DNA of 64,000 bases. Origin: Alphaproteobacteria bacterium. Lineage in GTDB: Bacteria; Pseudomonadota; Alphaproteobacteria; Micavibrionales; Micavibrionaceae. How positions within the stretch are numbered: position 1 is the first letter of the stretch; each line of letters starts with the position of its first letter. The notes below the pieces were generated by a model. The model had not been told where the DNA came from. It saw only the letters and a program-made list of their open reading frames with translations, and searched no databases. Position numbers and translations under genes: made by a program. Positions 29,805 to 39,569 of this stretch are shown here, piece after piece. The stretch spans positions 372,001 through 436,000 of the forward strand of contig JAJFGS010000013.1 in NCBI GenBank assembly GCA_021775995.1, written 5' to 3'.

Positions 29805-31235
29805 ATGGTTCAAACACTCAAAATTAAAAAACCCAAACAATTTAAAGAAGCAGATAAAGCCTGCGCAGCAATTAAAGAGATTTATGAGGCTCAAATCGCG
29901 TTTTTGTGCGCTCAATTTGATGCTTTTTCAAAGGGTAAGTCTTTGAAGGGAAAAGTGAGTGGTTACTATCCTTATATTAGAATTAATGTAGGTGACCGTT
30001 CTTTTGAAAAGTTAGCATCGGATAAAAAACATTCTTATGGTTTTGTATCTAAGGCTGGCGTCTATGAAACAACTGTAACACGCCCAGATATTTATCATCA
30101 TTATTACTTAGATCAATTAACGCATATTATTCGTAATCATGGCTGTAATATTGAGGTTGGGGTGAGTGAGGCGCCCATTCCTATACATTTTGCGTTGGGA
30201 GAAAATTACCATTTAGAAGGGGATTTAACCCAAGAAGATTTGGATAAAATGTCACAATTTTTTGATGTGCCAGATTTAGAAATTATGGATGATAGAATTG
30301 CAAATTCAACTTATATTGCGCCCAACGGACAATCCAGTCCACTATCTTTGTTTACGGCACCACGTACAGATTTAAGTTTAATGCGACTGAGACATTATAC
30401 AGGAACAAATGCAGCGCATTTTCAAAACTATGTTATTTTTACCAATTACCAATTTTATATTGATGAATTTATAAAAATCAGTGAAGAAAAGGTTGGTGAA
30501 GATGGCTATACAGAGTTTGTTGGACCAAGCACGGAAGGGCGTATGCCGCAGATGCCTGCTTATCATTTAAAGCAAAGTAATGGCATGGGGATTACCATGA
30601 TTAATATTGGTGTTGGGCCGTCAAACGCAAAAAATATTTCTGATCATGTGGCTGTGCTTCGCCCGCATGCTTGGTTGATGTTGGGACATTGTGCGGGATT
30701 GAGAAATTCACAACAATTAGGTGATTATGTTTTGGCGCATGGATATTTGCGTGAAGATAATGTTCTTTATCATGATTTGAATCCAGGTATTCCTTTGCCC
30801 GCTTTATCAGAGATTCAATTAGCATTAGAGGAGGCGGTTCGTGAAGTAACGAAGCTTGAGGGGCATGATGTGAAAAAAGTGATGCGCACAGGAACAGTGG
30901 CAACGGTTGATGATAGAAATTGGGAGTTACGCGCATCGTTAAGGCAAAACCAAAGATTTTCTCAAAGTCGAGCGATTGCGCTTGATATGGAATCGGGAAC
31001 AATTGCGGCCAATGGATTTAGATTCCGTGTACCTTATGGTTCATTGTTATGCGTGTCCGATAAACCGCTTCATGGGCAATTAAAACTACCGGGAATGGCG
31101 GATAGTTTTTATCGTAAACGTGTTAATCAACATTTAGAAGTTGGTTTGCGAGCGATGGAAATTTTACGTGAAATTGGCCCAGAGAAGCTTCATAGTCGGA
31201 AGTTGCGGTCATTTAATGAGGTTGCTTTTCAGTAA
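29805..31235 (+). CDS. amn: AMP nucleosidase
   Basis: YYPYIRINV, RPDIYHHYYLDQL, HYTGTNAAHFQNYVIFTNYQFYIDEF, GVGPSNAKNISDHVAVLRPHAWLMLGHCAGLR, ALDMESGTIAANGFRFRVPYGSLLCVSDKPLHG. Confidence 0.93.
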   Translation: MVQTLKIKKPKQFKEADKACAAIKEIYEAQIAFLCAQFDAFSKGKSLKGKVSGYYPYIRINVGDRSFEKLASDKKHSYGFVSKAGVYETTVTRPDIYHHYYLDQLTHIIRNHGCNIEVGVSEAPIPIHFALGENYHLEGDLTQEDLDKMSQFFDVPDLEIMDDRIANSTYIAPNGQSSPLSLFTAPRTDLSLMRLRHYTGTNAAHFQNYVIFTNYQFYIDEFIKISEEKVGEDGYTEFVGPSTEGRMPQMPAYHLKQSNGMGITMINIGVGPSNAKNISDHVAVLRPHAWLMLGHCAGLRNSQQLGDYVLAHGYLREDNVLYHDLNPGIPLPALSEIQLALEEAVREVTKLEGHDVKKVMRTGTVATVDDRNWELRASLRQNQRFSQSRAIALDMESGTIAANGFRFRVPYGSLLCVSDKPLHGQLKLPGMADSFYRKRVNQHLEVGLRAMEILREIGPEKLHSRKLRSFNEVAFQ

Positions 31236-31283
31236 TCTTAATACTCAAGATTTATCTATATAGCGTTGATTTCAAAGTAATTA

Positions 31284-31562
31284 TTAGACTGAAATATCTA
31301 AAATAGAGCCTCGTTCTTGGCTATTATTGAATATTTGGCTGGGGTCTATGCGGGATTGATCACGTGATAGTGCCAATTTTTGTGCAATTTCTTCTGTTTT
31401 ACCTGGATTTACTACGGCGTCCTGCGTTTGGACGGCTTGTGGTGGATTTTGCACTTTTGGCGTATTTGCAGGGTTTTGAGGGGCTTGATTAGGCTCAAAA
31501 GCCTTGCTGGCAGGCGATTGTTGTTGAAATCCAGCATTTCCAGCATTTATTGACCCAATCAT
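31284..31562 (-). CDS. Small Q/N/P-rich hypothetical protein
   Basis: 92-aa ORF with gaggag-like RBS; low complexity. Confidence 0.5.
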   Translation of the reverse strand: MIGSINAGNAGFQQQSPASKAFEPNQAPQNPANTPKVQNPPQAVQTQDAVVNPGKTEEIAQKLALSRDQSRIDPSQIFNNSQERGSILDISV

Positions 31563-31737
31563 GAATTCTCCTCATTAACCTTTTATTTACATAATTTGCA
31601 TTCGTGAAATTATGAATGTTAAACTTAATAGTAAGACGATTATTAAGAATAACTTAAATTTCTTAATAATTCTTAAAACATGAATGAACAAAGATAAATA
31701 TAAATTTTAACCAATTCTAAATCTTTTAGGTGTAAAT

Positions 31738-32964
31738 ATGAACGTAGTAAAAAGAAATACTTATGAAGAATTAGATATAGTTTTTCAAGATAGTCCAAAA
31801 ATTAATAATACTGCTATTAAAACAAAGCAGAGCAATAAAATACGGGGTTACAAAGAATTGGTCTTAGATTTATTAGAAAAATCACCTGAGGTGGGACGGT
31901 TGCTTGTCAAATTGCATGACCGTAATATGCTATATATCATGGCTAAGTCGCCAGACGATATGGCTCGTGCCGAACTTACACAAACAATCGTCGATTTACT
32001 AAGTTTTGAATTAACACCTGCAGAGGATGAACTTATTGCAGATGTTCTTATGAGCTTAATACAGCAAGCAGAAAGGGATTTACGTCGTTCCCTTGCTGAA
32101 AGACTTGCGGTCATGGAAGATGTTCCATTGCGTATTGTTTTAAATCTTGCTAGCGACGAAATTTTTGTTGCAGATTCTGTTTTAAGAAAAAGTGCTGATT
32201 TAAAAGATTTTGATCTTATTTATATCCTAAAAGCAAAAGATAAAGAGCATTGGCAATCCATTGCAAAGCGGCCAGAAATATCAGATAAATTGATTACGAT
32301 GTTGGCGGATACAAATGATCTGGGGACAGCTATAAACCTAACATATAATAAGGCAATCCGTTTGAATTCATATGTCGTTTCTAAGTTTTTTGAAATGGCA
32401 AAAGAATCCGATAATTTAGCAAAACCATTATTGATGCGCGAAGAGTTGTTACCTGAAATGGCAAGCACGCTTTATAAGTTTGTAGGAGAAGAGCTTAAAA
32501 CCTATATTAGGGAAAATTTTGGTGCAACAGATTTTGTTGATGCAGCAATTGATGAAATTACATCTGATTTTGCGTTGGTTGATAATGGTAATTATAAACC
32601 AACCCCAGATATGGTTGTTCAAGCCGAATTGTTGATGGAAAAGGGTTTTTTAAATTCAGGGGTTATGGTTGAAAGCCTTAGGAGCGGACAAATTGCAAGT
32701 TTTGTAGCGCAATTTTCAGTTTATTGTGGACTGCCTGTTGAAACGGTCAATGAATTGATAAAACAAAAAACAGCTCAAGGAATGGCGGTTGCGTGTAAGG
32801 CAATGGTTATTGCAAAATCAGATTTTATCAATATGTTTTTATTGACGTCACGTGTAAGAGGCGCACGTATCATTGATGAAAATGACTTGTCTCGTGCTAT
32901 ATCATACTATGATAGGGTATCAGAAACATTGGCAAAATCTTTGCTCAATAAACAACGCCACTAA
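31738..32964 (+). CDS. DUF2336-type alpha-helical protein
   Basis: VGRLLVKLHDRNMLYIMAKSPDDMARAELTQTIVDLL...LADTNDLGTAINLTYNKAIRLNSYVV; pattern resembles DUF2336. Confidence 0.65.
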   Translation: MNVVKRNTYEELDIVFQDSPKINNTAIKTKQSNKIRGYKELVLDLLEKSPEVGRLLVKLHDRNMLYIMAKSPDDMARAELTQTIVDLLSFELTPAEDELIADVLMSLIQQAERDLRRSLAERLAVMEDVPLRIVLNLASDEIFVADSVLRKSADLKDFDLIYILKAKDKEHWQSIAKRPEISDKLITMLADTNDLGTAINLTYNKAIRLNSYVVSKFFEMAKESDNLAKPLLMREELLPEMASTLYKFVGEELKTYIRENFGATDFVDAAIDEITSDFALVDNGNYKPTPDMVVQAELLMEKGFLNSGVMVESLRSGQIASFVAQFSVYCGLPVETVNELIKQKTAQGMAVACKAMVIAKSDFINMFLLTSRVRGARIIDENDLSRAISYYDRVSETLAKSLLNKQRH

Positions 32965-32968
32965 TTAT

Positions 32969-34138
32969 TTACGCTGCTTTTGCATCTTGTTTCTGTAGGG
33001 CTACGACGCCTGGCAGTTCTTTACCTTCTATCCATTCTAAAAACGCACCACCAGCAGTAGAAATATAGCTGAAATCATTGATGACTCCAGCATTGTCAAG
33101 AGCAGAGACGGTATCTCCACCACCAGCTACACTTAAAAGCTTACCTGCTTTGGTTAAGGCGGCAACTTTTTGTGCGACTTTGTTTGTTCCGTTGTCAAAA
33201 GGTTTCATTTCAAAAACACCCATAGGACCGTTCCAGAGAACTGTTTTTGCATTGTCCAACATAGCTTCGATGTTTTTGATGGTCTCAGGTCCGATGTCAA
33301 CGCTCTCTTGGTCATCGGCAATATGGTCGAGACCTATGACTTCGTAATCCGCATTTTCTTTGAACTCACGAATGGCGATACGGTCAGAAGGTAAAATTAT
33401 TTCACATCCTGCGGCTTTTGCTTTTTGTTGAATTGATTTTACTTCTTCAGCCATATCTTTTTCGCATAGTGATTGTCCTACTGGATACCCCATTGCAAAT
33501 AAGAAAGTGTTGGCCATGCCGCCGCCTAAAACAAGATAATCAACTTTTTGAACCAAGTTGTTAAGAACATTTAGCTTGGTAGAAATTTTTGCCCCACCAA
33601 CAATAGCGACAACAGGTTTTTTAGGAGATTCGAGGGCGTTTGTCAGGGCTTTTAATTCAGCTTCCATGAGCAAGCCTGCGGCACAAGGCAAGAGGTGCGC
33701 CAATTTTTCAGTTGAGGCATGGGCGCGGTGTGCAGCAGAGAAAGCATCGTTGACGAAGATGTCACCAAGCGCTGCGAGTTCTTTTGCATAGGCTAAATCA
33801 TTTTCTTCTTCGCCTGGATTAAAGCGTACATTTTCAAGAAGAGTGATGTTTGATTGGCTGTCTGAGTCAAAACCAACTTCAACGCCCCATTGTTTTGTTA
33901 AAAGAGGAGGGAGGAATGAAAGAGAATAATCAGGATTTACTTTTCCTTTCGGGCGACCAAAATGGGACAAAATAACAATTTTGCAGTTTTGTTTCGTTAA
34001 GTAATCAATAGTTGGTTTTAAGCGATCAATGCGTGTTGTGTCTGCCACTTTACGATCTTGCATAGGGACGTTCAAATCTACACGGAGTAGAACGGTTTTA
34101 TTGTTCAGATCAAAATCATTTAAAGTTTTAAAGTTCAT
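32969..34138 (-). CDS. pgk: Phosphoglycerate kinase
   Basis: KTVLLRVDLNVPMQD, ILSHFGRPKG, VAIVGGAKISTKLNVL, LVLGGGMANTFLFA, WNGPMGVFE. Confidence 0.97.
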   Translation of the reverse strand: MNFKTLNDFDLNNKTVLLRVDLNVPMQDRKVADTTRIDRLKPTIDYLTKQNCKIVILSHFGRPKGKVNPDYSLSFLPPLLTKQWGVEVGFDSDSQSNITLLENVRFNPGEEENDLAYAKELAALGDIFVNDAFSAAHRAHASTEKLAHLLPCAAGLLMEAELKALTNALESPKKPVVAIVGGAKISTKLNVLNNLVQKVDYLVLGGGMANTFLFAMGYPVGQSLCEKDMAEEVKSIQQKAKAAGCEIILPSDRIAIREFKENADYEVIGLDHIADDQESVDIGPETIKNIEAMLDNAKTVLWNGPMGVFEMKPFDNGTNKVAQKVAALTKAGKLLSVAGGGDTVSALDNAGVINDFSYISTAGGAFLEWIEGKELPGVVALQKQDAKAA

Positions 34139-34165
34139 CTTGTTTGGCTTTCTTTCCAATGTATT

Positions 34166-35155
34166 TTAACGAATGGTTTTTGCATGCTCGCTTGCTTCGA
34201 TTAAGCGAGAGCGAATAGGGGGGTCCATAGCGGAGTGTCCTGCATCTGGAACAACAATATAATCAGCTTCTGGCCAAGTCATGTGGAGTTTATGAGCAGA
34301 AATGATTGGGCAAATCATATCATAGCGTCCTTGGATAACGGTTGCTGGAATATGGCGAAAATTATTAACTTTATTTAGCAAGCTGTTTTCTGGCTTAATG
34401 ATTTGAGTGTGAAAGTAATGGCATTCGATTACAGATACCGATAAGGCAGAATCTTTTTGATCATCGGTCGTGATAATTTCATAGTTTGGAATAAGTGAAG
34501 AGCAAGCACTTTCATAAAGACTCCAACTCATTGCCGCTTTTACTTGAGTTTCTCTATCTTCACTTGTTAGTCGTTTATGATAAGCACCAATAATATCATC
34601 GCGTTCATTTTCAGGAATAACACTGACGAATTGTTCCCATGCTTCTGGGTAAACATTTTGATTATACTTATAGAGCCAATCTATACTGTCCTGTTCCATC
34701 AAAAATATTCCGCGAAGTATAAGGCTAATAATTTTGTCGGCATGATCTGCGGCATAAGATAAAGCCAGCGTAGAGCCCCATGAGCCGCCAGATACGTGCC
34801 ATCTATCAATAGATAAATGTTCACGGAGTTGTTCAATATCACGAATAAGCGCGTCTGTATTATTATCTTCTAAGCATAAAAATGGCGTTGATCTTCCTGC
34901 CCCTCGTTGATCGAATAAAATGATACGATAATAATCTGGATTATAAAATTGGCGTTGAATTGGTTTGCATCCCGAGCCCGGGCCACCATGAAAAAATACG
35001 ATAGGCACACCATCGGGATTACCACATTGTTCCCAATAAATTTCATGCGGTTCATCAACCGCCATATAGCCACTGGAATAAGGTTCAATTTCTGGGAAGA
35101 AATCTAATAAAGGAGGCGATCTATAGCCTGAATTTTTATTTTTATGGTTGCCCAT
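34166..35155 (-). CDS. pip: Proline iminopeptidase
   Basis: FFHGGPGSGC, LFDQRGAGRSTP, HVSGGSWGSTLALSYA, VPDAGHSA. Confidence 0.93.
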   Translation of the reverse strand: MGNHKNKNSGYRSPPLLDFFPEIEPYSSGYMAVDEPHEIYWEQCGNPDGVPIVFFHGGPGSGCKPIQRQFYNPDYYRIILFDQRGAGRSTPFLCLEDNNTDALIRDIEQLREHLSIDRWHVSGGSWGSTLALSYAADHADKIISLILRGIFLMEQDSIDWLYKYNQNVYPEAWEQFVSVIPENERDDIIGAYHKRLTSEDRETQVKAAMSWSLYESACSSLIPNYEIITTDDQKDSALSVSVIECHYFHTQIIKPENSLLNKVNNFRHIPATVIQGRYDMICPIISAHKLHMTWPEADYIVVPDAGHSAMDPPIRSRLIEASEHAKTIR

Positions 35156-35163
35156 GTTTATAT

Positions 35164-36048
35164 CTATTCATTCACGTCCGATTGAGGCAATAAGTTAGGC
35201 GTTTCGGCGGCATTTGGCAATGGGGCTGGGTCTATTAGCTCCAAATGGTTTATATCTTCAAGTTCAATAAGGGGGCCATTATATTCACGTAGCCAGCCAC
35301 GAGCGCGCACGGGTTTTTGAGTTAAGGCTAAGGCATTTATTCCTTTATGAGAAAATTTCTTTCTTAAAGCAGGGGAAACAAGAATGGTAAAATCTGTTTT
35401 CCGATCTTTTCCAAAATTAAGGTAAATATTATTACGAACGGAAGCGGCTTTTTGGACAGTGCCTTCAATGACAACAAATTCACCCATATGATCTTTGGCG
35501 TTATCAGGATTAACGACAAGATATTCGCTTTCTTTTGACCAAATACCTCGTTTTTCTGATCTGGCTTTTTGTTCTGCGGCATACATTTGCTCTAACATAT
35601 CGGTGTTATTAGGCGTGGTGTAAACACGCGCCAAACCATTGGCTAAGTATAATCCTTGTAACCAAACGGCATCTTTTTTTATGACAACATGGGCGAGTTC
35701 TTGATTCATCCTATTAAGGCGACCTTTTTTAGGGTTGCGGGTTTGGTAGAGCATAATTTCGGTACGTTCGGGGAGCTTCTCTTGTAGAAGTTTAAAAGCC
35801 GCCTCTGCATAAGGGGCACCTTCCCAAATATGAAAATCAGGAATATCTACGGCAGAAAGGCGCACAATTGTGCCATCTTTTAAAAGTATGGTCAGACCAT
35901 CAATGACCTTGTCAATTTTGCCTGATTGAGTATGTTTGAGTTCGGAAAAATTAGCTTTTGGTGCCAGAGCATCGAATTTTTGTTCTTCCTGCGCATAGGC
36001 AGGTTGAATTATGAGTAATAAATATAATAATGAAAGAAACCTTATCAT
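35164..36048 (-). CDS. Secreted thermonuclease-like (SNase fold) protein
   Basis: Signal MIRFLSLLYLLLIIQPAYA; KVIDGLTILLKDGTIVRLSAVDIPD...AEQKARSEKRGIW; start moved in from 36270. Confidence 0.75.
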   Translation of the reverse strand: MIRFLSLLYLLLIIQPAYAQEEQKFDALAPKANFSELKHTQSGKIDKVIDGLTILLKDGTIVRLSAVDIPDFHIWEGAPYAEAAFKLLQEKLPERTEIMLYQTRNPKKGRLNRMNQELAHVVIKKDAVWLQGLYLANGLARVYTTPNNTDMLEQMYAAEQKARSEKRGIWSKESEYLVVNPDNAKDHMGEFVVIEGTVQKAASVRNNIYLNFGKDRKTDFTILVSPALRKKFSHKGINALALTQKPVRARGWLREYNGPLIELEDINHLELIDPAPLPNAAETPNLLPQSDVNE

Positions 36049-37501
36049 GACTACAAAATGGACTATTGCCCCCTCATTATGCAAGAAGAGTTTTTTATTG
36101 CTCATGCTTGGCTGTACAGCATTTATATCGGCTTGTACGACGAATGCGGCAACTGGAGAAAAACAGTTTACAGCATTCATGCCAGCAAGTAGTGAGGCAC
36201 AAGTTGGTGCGACGGAACATGCGAAGGTTGAAGCACAATTTGGTAAGTTTATGACAGGACCAATTGCCACCTACGTGAACAAAGTGGGGCAACGTGTTGC
36301 GGCGAATACAGAACGTAAAGATGTTCAATATAAATTCTATGTTTTAGATACACCGATGGTTAATGCGTTCGCTTTGCCTGGTGGGTACACTTATTTTTCT
36401 CGTGGACTTTTGACCTTGGCGAATAGTGAAGCGGAATTGGCGGGCGTTATTGGTCATGAAATTGGTCACATTACGGCGCGTCATGCGGCCTCTCGTATGT
36501 CACAAGGCTTGGTTGCAGGACTTGGTGCAGCGGTTATTGGTGCGGCTGCTGGGGGTTCTGCAGGAAAGGTGGCAAATTTAGGCTCTAATTTATACATATC
36601 TTCTTATTCTAGAGGACAGGAAAGCCAATCCGATGAATTGGGTATCAGATATATTTCCCGCGCAGGGTATGATCCGATGGGGGTGACGAAGTTTTTATCA
36701 AGCCTTGATGCACAGAGCAAAATGGAAAATGGTGGTAAAACTAATTTCAGCTATTTTTCAACTCACCCTTTGACGGCATCACGTGTTCAAGAAGCCAGAG
36801 TTGAAGCAGCAAAATATCCAGCGAATAATAATGAAAGCCGTGCGGCCTATTTAAACCAAATTAATGGTCTTGTTTATGGTGATAGTCCAGATCAAGGTTT
36901 TGCCAGAGGTAATAAATTTTATCATCCTGCGATGGACTTCACCTTTAGCGTACCAAACGGTTCAAAAATTACCAACGGAACAAGCAGTGTTGTGGCACAA
37001 CATCCAAATGGTACGGTGATTGTTTTTGATGCAGGAAAAGGAAAAAGTTCCGATCCTTTAACATTCTTAAAAAATGAATGGTTAAAAGGGGAGAATGCGG
37101 GCGGCGTAGAATCTATTACGGTGAATGGTAAACGTGCAGCGACAACAGCTTTTGAAGGCAATGTCCAGGGCAAAGCCGTAACGGTTCGTCTCGTGGCTGT
37201 GGAGTGGTCACCCGGTACTTATTATCGTTTCCAAATGGCGATTCCAAAGGCGGTGCCAGCCGCGTTTATGAGCGAGCTTAAAACGACAACTTATAGTTTA
37301 CGTCCCATGACAGGGAGTGAGAAAGCTTCGATTGAAGCCAAGAAAATTCGTGTGCTTGTCGCGCCAGCAGGATCAACTGTGGACTCTATGGCAGCTAAAA
37401 TGAATGTAGATGGTGATAAAACAGAGCATTTCTTAGTGCTGAATGGTATGGCAAGAAACCAGAAGGTTATCGCCGGACAGCCTTATAAGATTGTGATGTA
37501 A
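36047..37501 (+). CDS. M48-family metalloprotease lipoprotein
   Basis: Lipobox ISAC; LAGVIGHEIGHITARHAA (HExxH); QSDELGIRYISRAGYDP. Confidence 0.92.
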   Translation: MTTKWTIAPSLCKKSFLLLMLGCTAFISACTTNAATGEKQFTAFMPASSEAQVGATEHAKVEAQFGKFMTGPIATYVNKVGQRVAANTERKDVQYKFYVLDTPMVNAFALPGGYTYFSRGLLTLANSEAELAGVIGHEIGHITARHAASRMSQGLVAGLGAAVIGAAAGGSAGKVANLGSNLYISSYSRGQESQSDELGIRYISRAGYDPMGVTKFLSSLDAQSKMENGGKTNFSYFSTHPLTASRVQEARVEAAKYPANNNESRAAYLNQINGLVYGDSPDQGFARGNKFYHPAMDFTFSVPNGSKITNGTSSVVAQHPNGTVIVFDAGKGKSSDPLTFLKNEWLKGENAGGVESITVNGKRAATTAFEGNVQGKAVTVRLVAVEWSPGTYYRFQMAIPKAVPAAFMSELKTTTYSLRPMTGSEKASIEAKKIRVLVAPAGSTVDSMAAKMNVDGDKTEHFLVLNGMARNQKVIAGQPYKIVM

Positions 37502-37508
37502 TCAGGGT

Positions 37509-37718
37509 TTAAGATTGTCTTGCTTGTAGATCTGTTTTTTTTAGTTGCATGTCAGCTAAGGCACTTTTATGGTCTGCGGTTTTACTTTTGTGGCAGCAAT
37601 CAATAGTATCTCTTAAATCTTTTTCATCCATATAGAACACGTTTCCATTATGGGTGTTGCGCCAAACAGCCTTTAGGTTGTTTACGTTGTTTCCAACGAT
37701 TTTATTTTGGTAGGCCAT
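37509..37718 (-). CDS. Small hypothetical protein
   Basis: 69 aa; agaggga RBS; TTGACATAAC promoter-like element upstream. Confidence 0.55.
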   Translation of the reverse strand: MAYQNKIVGNNVNNLKAVWRNTHNGNVFYMDEKDLRDTIDCCHKSKTADHKSALADMQLKKTDLQARQS

Positions 37719-37743
37719 AAAGTTCCCTCTTTAAGAAAAGGAT

Positions 37744-37772
37744 TTTTTACAATTATTGGAACGTTATGTCAA
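37744..37772 (-). promoter_or_regulatory. Putative promoter TTGACA-N17-TAAAAA
   Basis: Reverse complement of 37744-37772, upstream of the 37718 ATG. Confidence 0.5.
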
Positions 37773-37779
37773 GGTTTTC

Positions 37780-38592
37780 TTAAGCTTCTAACACTTCAAA
37801 AAACTCGCCTTTGGCAGACATTTGTGCGGCAACGAGGGAGCCGCCAAAGCCACAACCTGCATCAAGTGTAGCGGTAATACAATTTAGATGTAGTCCCTTA
37901 TGAGCAGGATCAAAGCCACGGACAACTTTATCAAAGGGGGCATAGCTTTCGGTCATATCATCAAAATGTGAGGCATCTTCCCAAAAGCTGTTTTGTTGTT
38001 CATTTAAGCCCTTGGAAGTATTGATGCCCGTATTCACAAAGAGGAGCGGGAATTGGTTGTTATTATTTGTATAAGCGGCGCGGCGATGCTCAGTTATAAA
38101 AGCTTCATGGCCGTCATGAGCGCGAAGGCGCTGACGAATGTGGTTTGTCCATTTGGTTAAATAAATAATCCCATTTTTAGCGGCGGTGATGCCTTCATGC
38201 GGGCAAATGTCATAGCTTTGCATGGTTGGACCGAGCCCTTTTCCCATCAGATCAATAAGAGCATCAACAGGATGTTGATGAAATTGAATTTGCAAGAGTT
38301 GTTGCCAGAGGTCTTCTTGTTTGCCGCGTAGGTAAATAATGTCATTCGGTTGCATGGCAGGTTTGGCAAGGACCATGCGGCGAAAGGTTAAAAGCTCATC
38401 AATGGTTTCGTGAGAGTAGGCGCCATACCCTGTATAATTACCCAGATAGACAAGTCGATCACCGGCTTGAATTTTTTCATAAATGGCATCGTGAAGCCGC
38501 ATTAACCGTTCAACATCAGCATGAATAGACGGTATCGCCCAAATATGGCGAGGGGTTCCTAAATCGGAAAAATTTTTATTTTCACAGTACAC
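37780..38592 (-). CDS. Metallophosphoesterase-like protein with degenerate catalytic motifs
   Basis: HIWAIPSIHADVERL / GDRLVYLGNYTGYG / DIIYLRGKQEDLWQ at positions of GDxHG / GDxVDxG / GNHE. Confidence 0.65.
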   Translation of the reverse strand: MYCENKNFSDLGTPRHIWAIPSIHADVERLMRLHDAIYEKIQAGDRLVYLGNYTGYGAYSHETIDELLTFRRMVLAKPAMQPNDIIYLRGKQEDLWQQLLQIQFHQHPVDALIDLMGKGLGPTMQSYDICPHEGITAAKNGIIYLTKWTNHIRQRLRAHDGHEAFITEHRRAAYTNNNNQFPLLFVNTGINTSKGLNEQQNSFWEDASHFDDMTESYAPFDKVVRGFDPAHKGLHLNCITATLDAGCGFGGSLVAAQMSAKGEFFEVLEA

Positions 38593-38720
38593 GGTAATAG
38601 TTGCCTGTTTTAAGGGTATTAAGGCCTGAGAAGAACTCCCAGAATCACTCTATTATACATGATTATTGAAAAATAGTCATTCCGTGTTGGTATGAGTGAA
38701 ACCAGCTTATGTTGCTGGTC

Positions 38721-38741
38721 AATTATCAAGCGGGTTTTTGT
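38721..38741 (+). repeat. Direct repeat, left copy, aattatcaagcgggtttttgt
   Basis: Matches 39570-39590 with one mismatch. Confidence 0.85.
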
Positions 38742-39517
38742 GTTGGTAGAGTGGTAGCGTCAATTTTGCCAGACATCAGTTTGTGCAAGAACGTGCGGAA
38801 GGTCGTTGGATAATGAATAACAGCACGCTTAAATATATGAGGGGTTGTCTTACGTAATGAGGCAAATTCAGCTTCTTTCTCTAACGCAGCAACATCAGAG
38901 ATGACTTGACGCAAGAATTTGTGGGGGGCTGACGGGTAGTGAATAGCAGCATGTTTAAACACATAAGGGATATCACGCAAAGATTTAAACTCATCATCTT
39001 GCTCCAAAGCAGCAATATTAAACATTACTTTGTGCAAGTATTTGCGGGGGGCTGATGGGTAAGCAATAGCAGCGAGTTTAAACACCCTTTTGCTACTACG
39101 CAAAGATTTAAACTTCTCATCAGAGTGAATATTAGAAAAATCTGTACCACGATAAACTGTTAGACTTACAAAATCCTGAGCCGCCTTGGCCGTTGGTTTT
39201 TCAACAAAAGCAGCTGTATTGACACAAAGTTCTTCAATTAAAATAGCAGATATTTCTTGTCTGCGTTGTTCAGGGTAGTCAATTTTGTTTCTGGTACACA
39301 ATACTTGAAAGTCTGTCAGTAATTTTTTTACTGCAGTATGACCACGAACATTGTTGAATTTACCCGTTAGCCAAGCTGTTTTGACGGTATTATCAATAGA
39401 GTGTAATTGCTTATCCGTAAGACCTTTTTTACCCCTAAGCGTTTTATCACGTTCAGCCTGTGCAGCCCTTGCGTCAGCAATAAAGTCTCTATCTATATCT
39501 GCAGTAACAATACTCAT
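38726..39517 (-). CDS. Hypothetical protein with three 41-aa tandem repeats
   Basis: FKSLRSSKRVFKLAAIAYPSAPRKYLHKVM / FKSLRDIPYVFKHAAIHYPSAPHKFLRQVI / FASLRKTTPHIFKRAVIHYPTTFRTFLHKLM. Confidence 0.75.
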   Translation of the reverse strand: MSIVTADIDRDFIADARAAQAERDKTLRGKKGLTDKQLHSIDNTVKTAWLTGKFNNVRGHTAVKKLLTDFQVLCTRNKIDYPEQRRQEISAILIEELCVNTAAFVEKPTAKAAQDFVSLTVYRGTDFSNIHSDEKFKSLRSSKRVFKLAAIAYPSAPRKYLHKVMFNIAALEQDDEFKSLRDIPYVFKHAAIHYPSAPHKFLRQVISDVAALEKEAEFASLRKTTPHIFKRAVIHYPTTFRTFLHKLMSGKIDATTLPTQKPA

Positions 39518-39569
39518 AGCAAGCCTGTTTATATCTAAAAATACACGTTGTTATAGGGGGTGTTATGAA

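Noticed and set aside
35164-36270. Full-length ORF start at 36270 for the SNase-like protein
   Set aside because: The extra N-terminus is antisense to the M48 gene and precedes a clear signal peptide at 36048.
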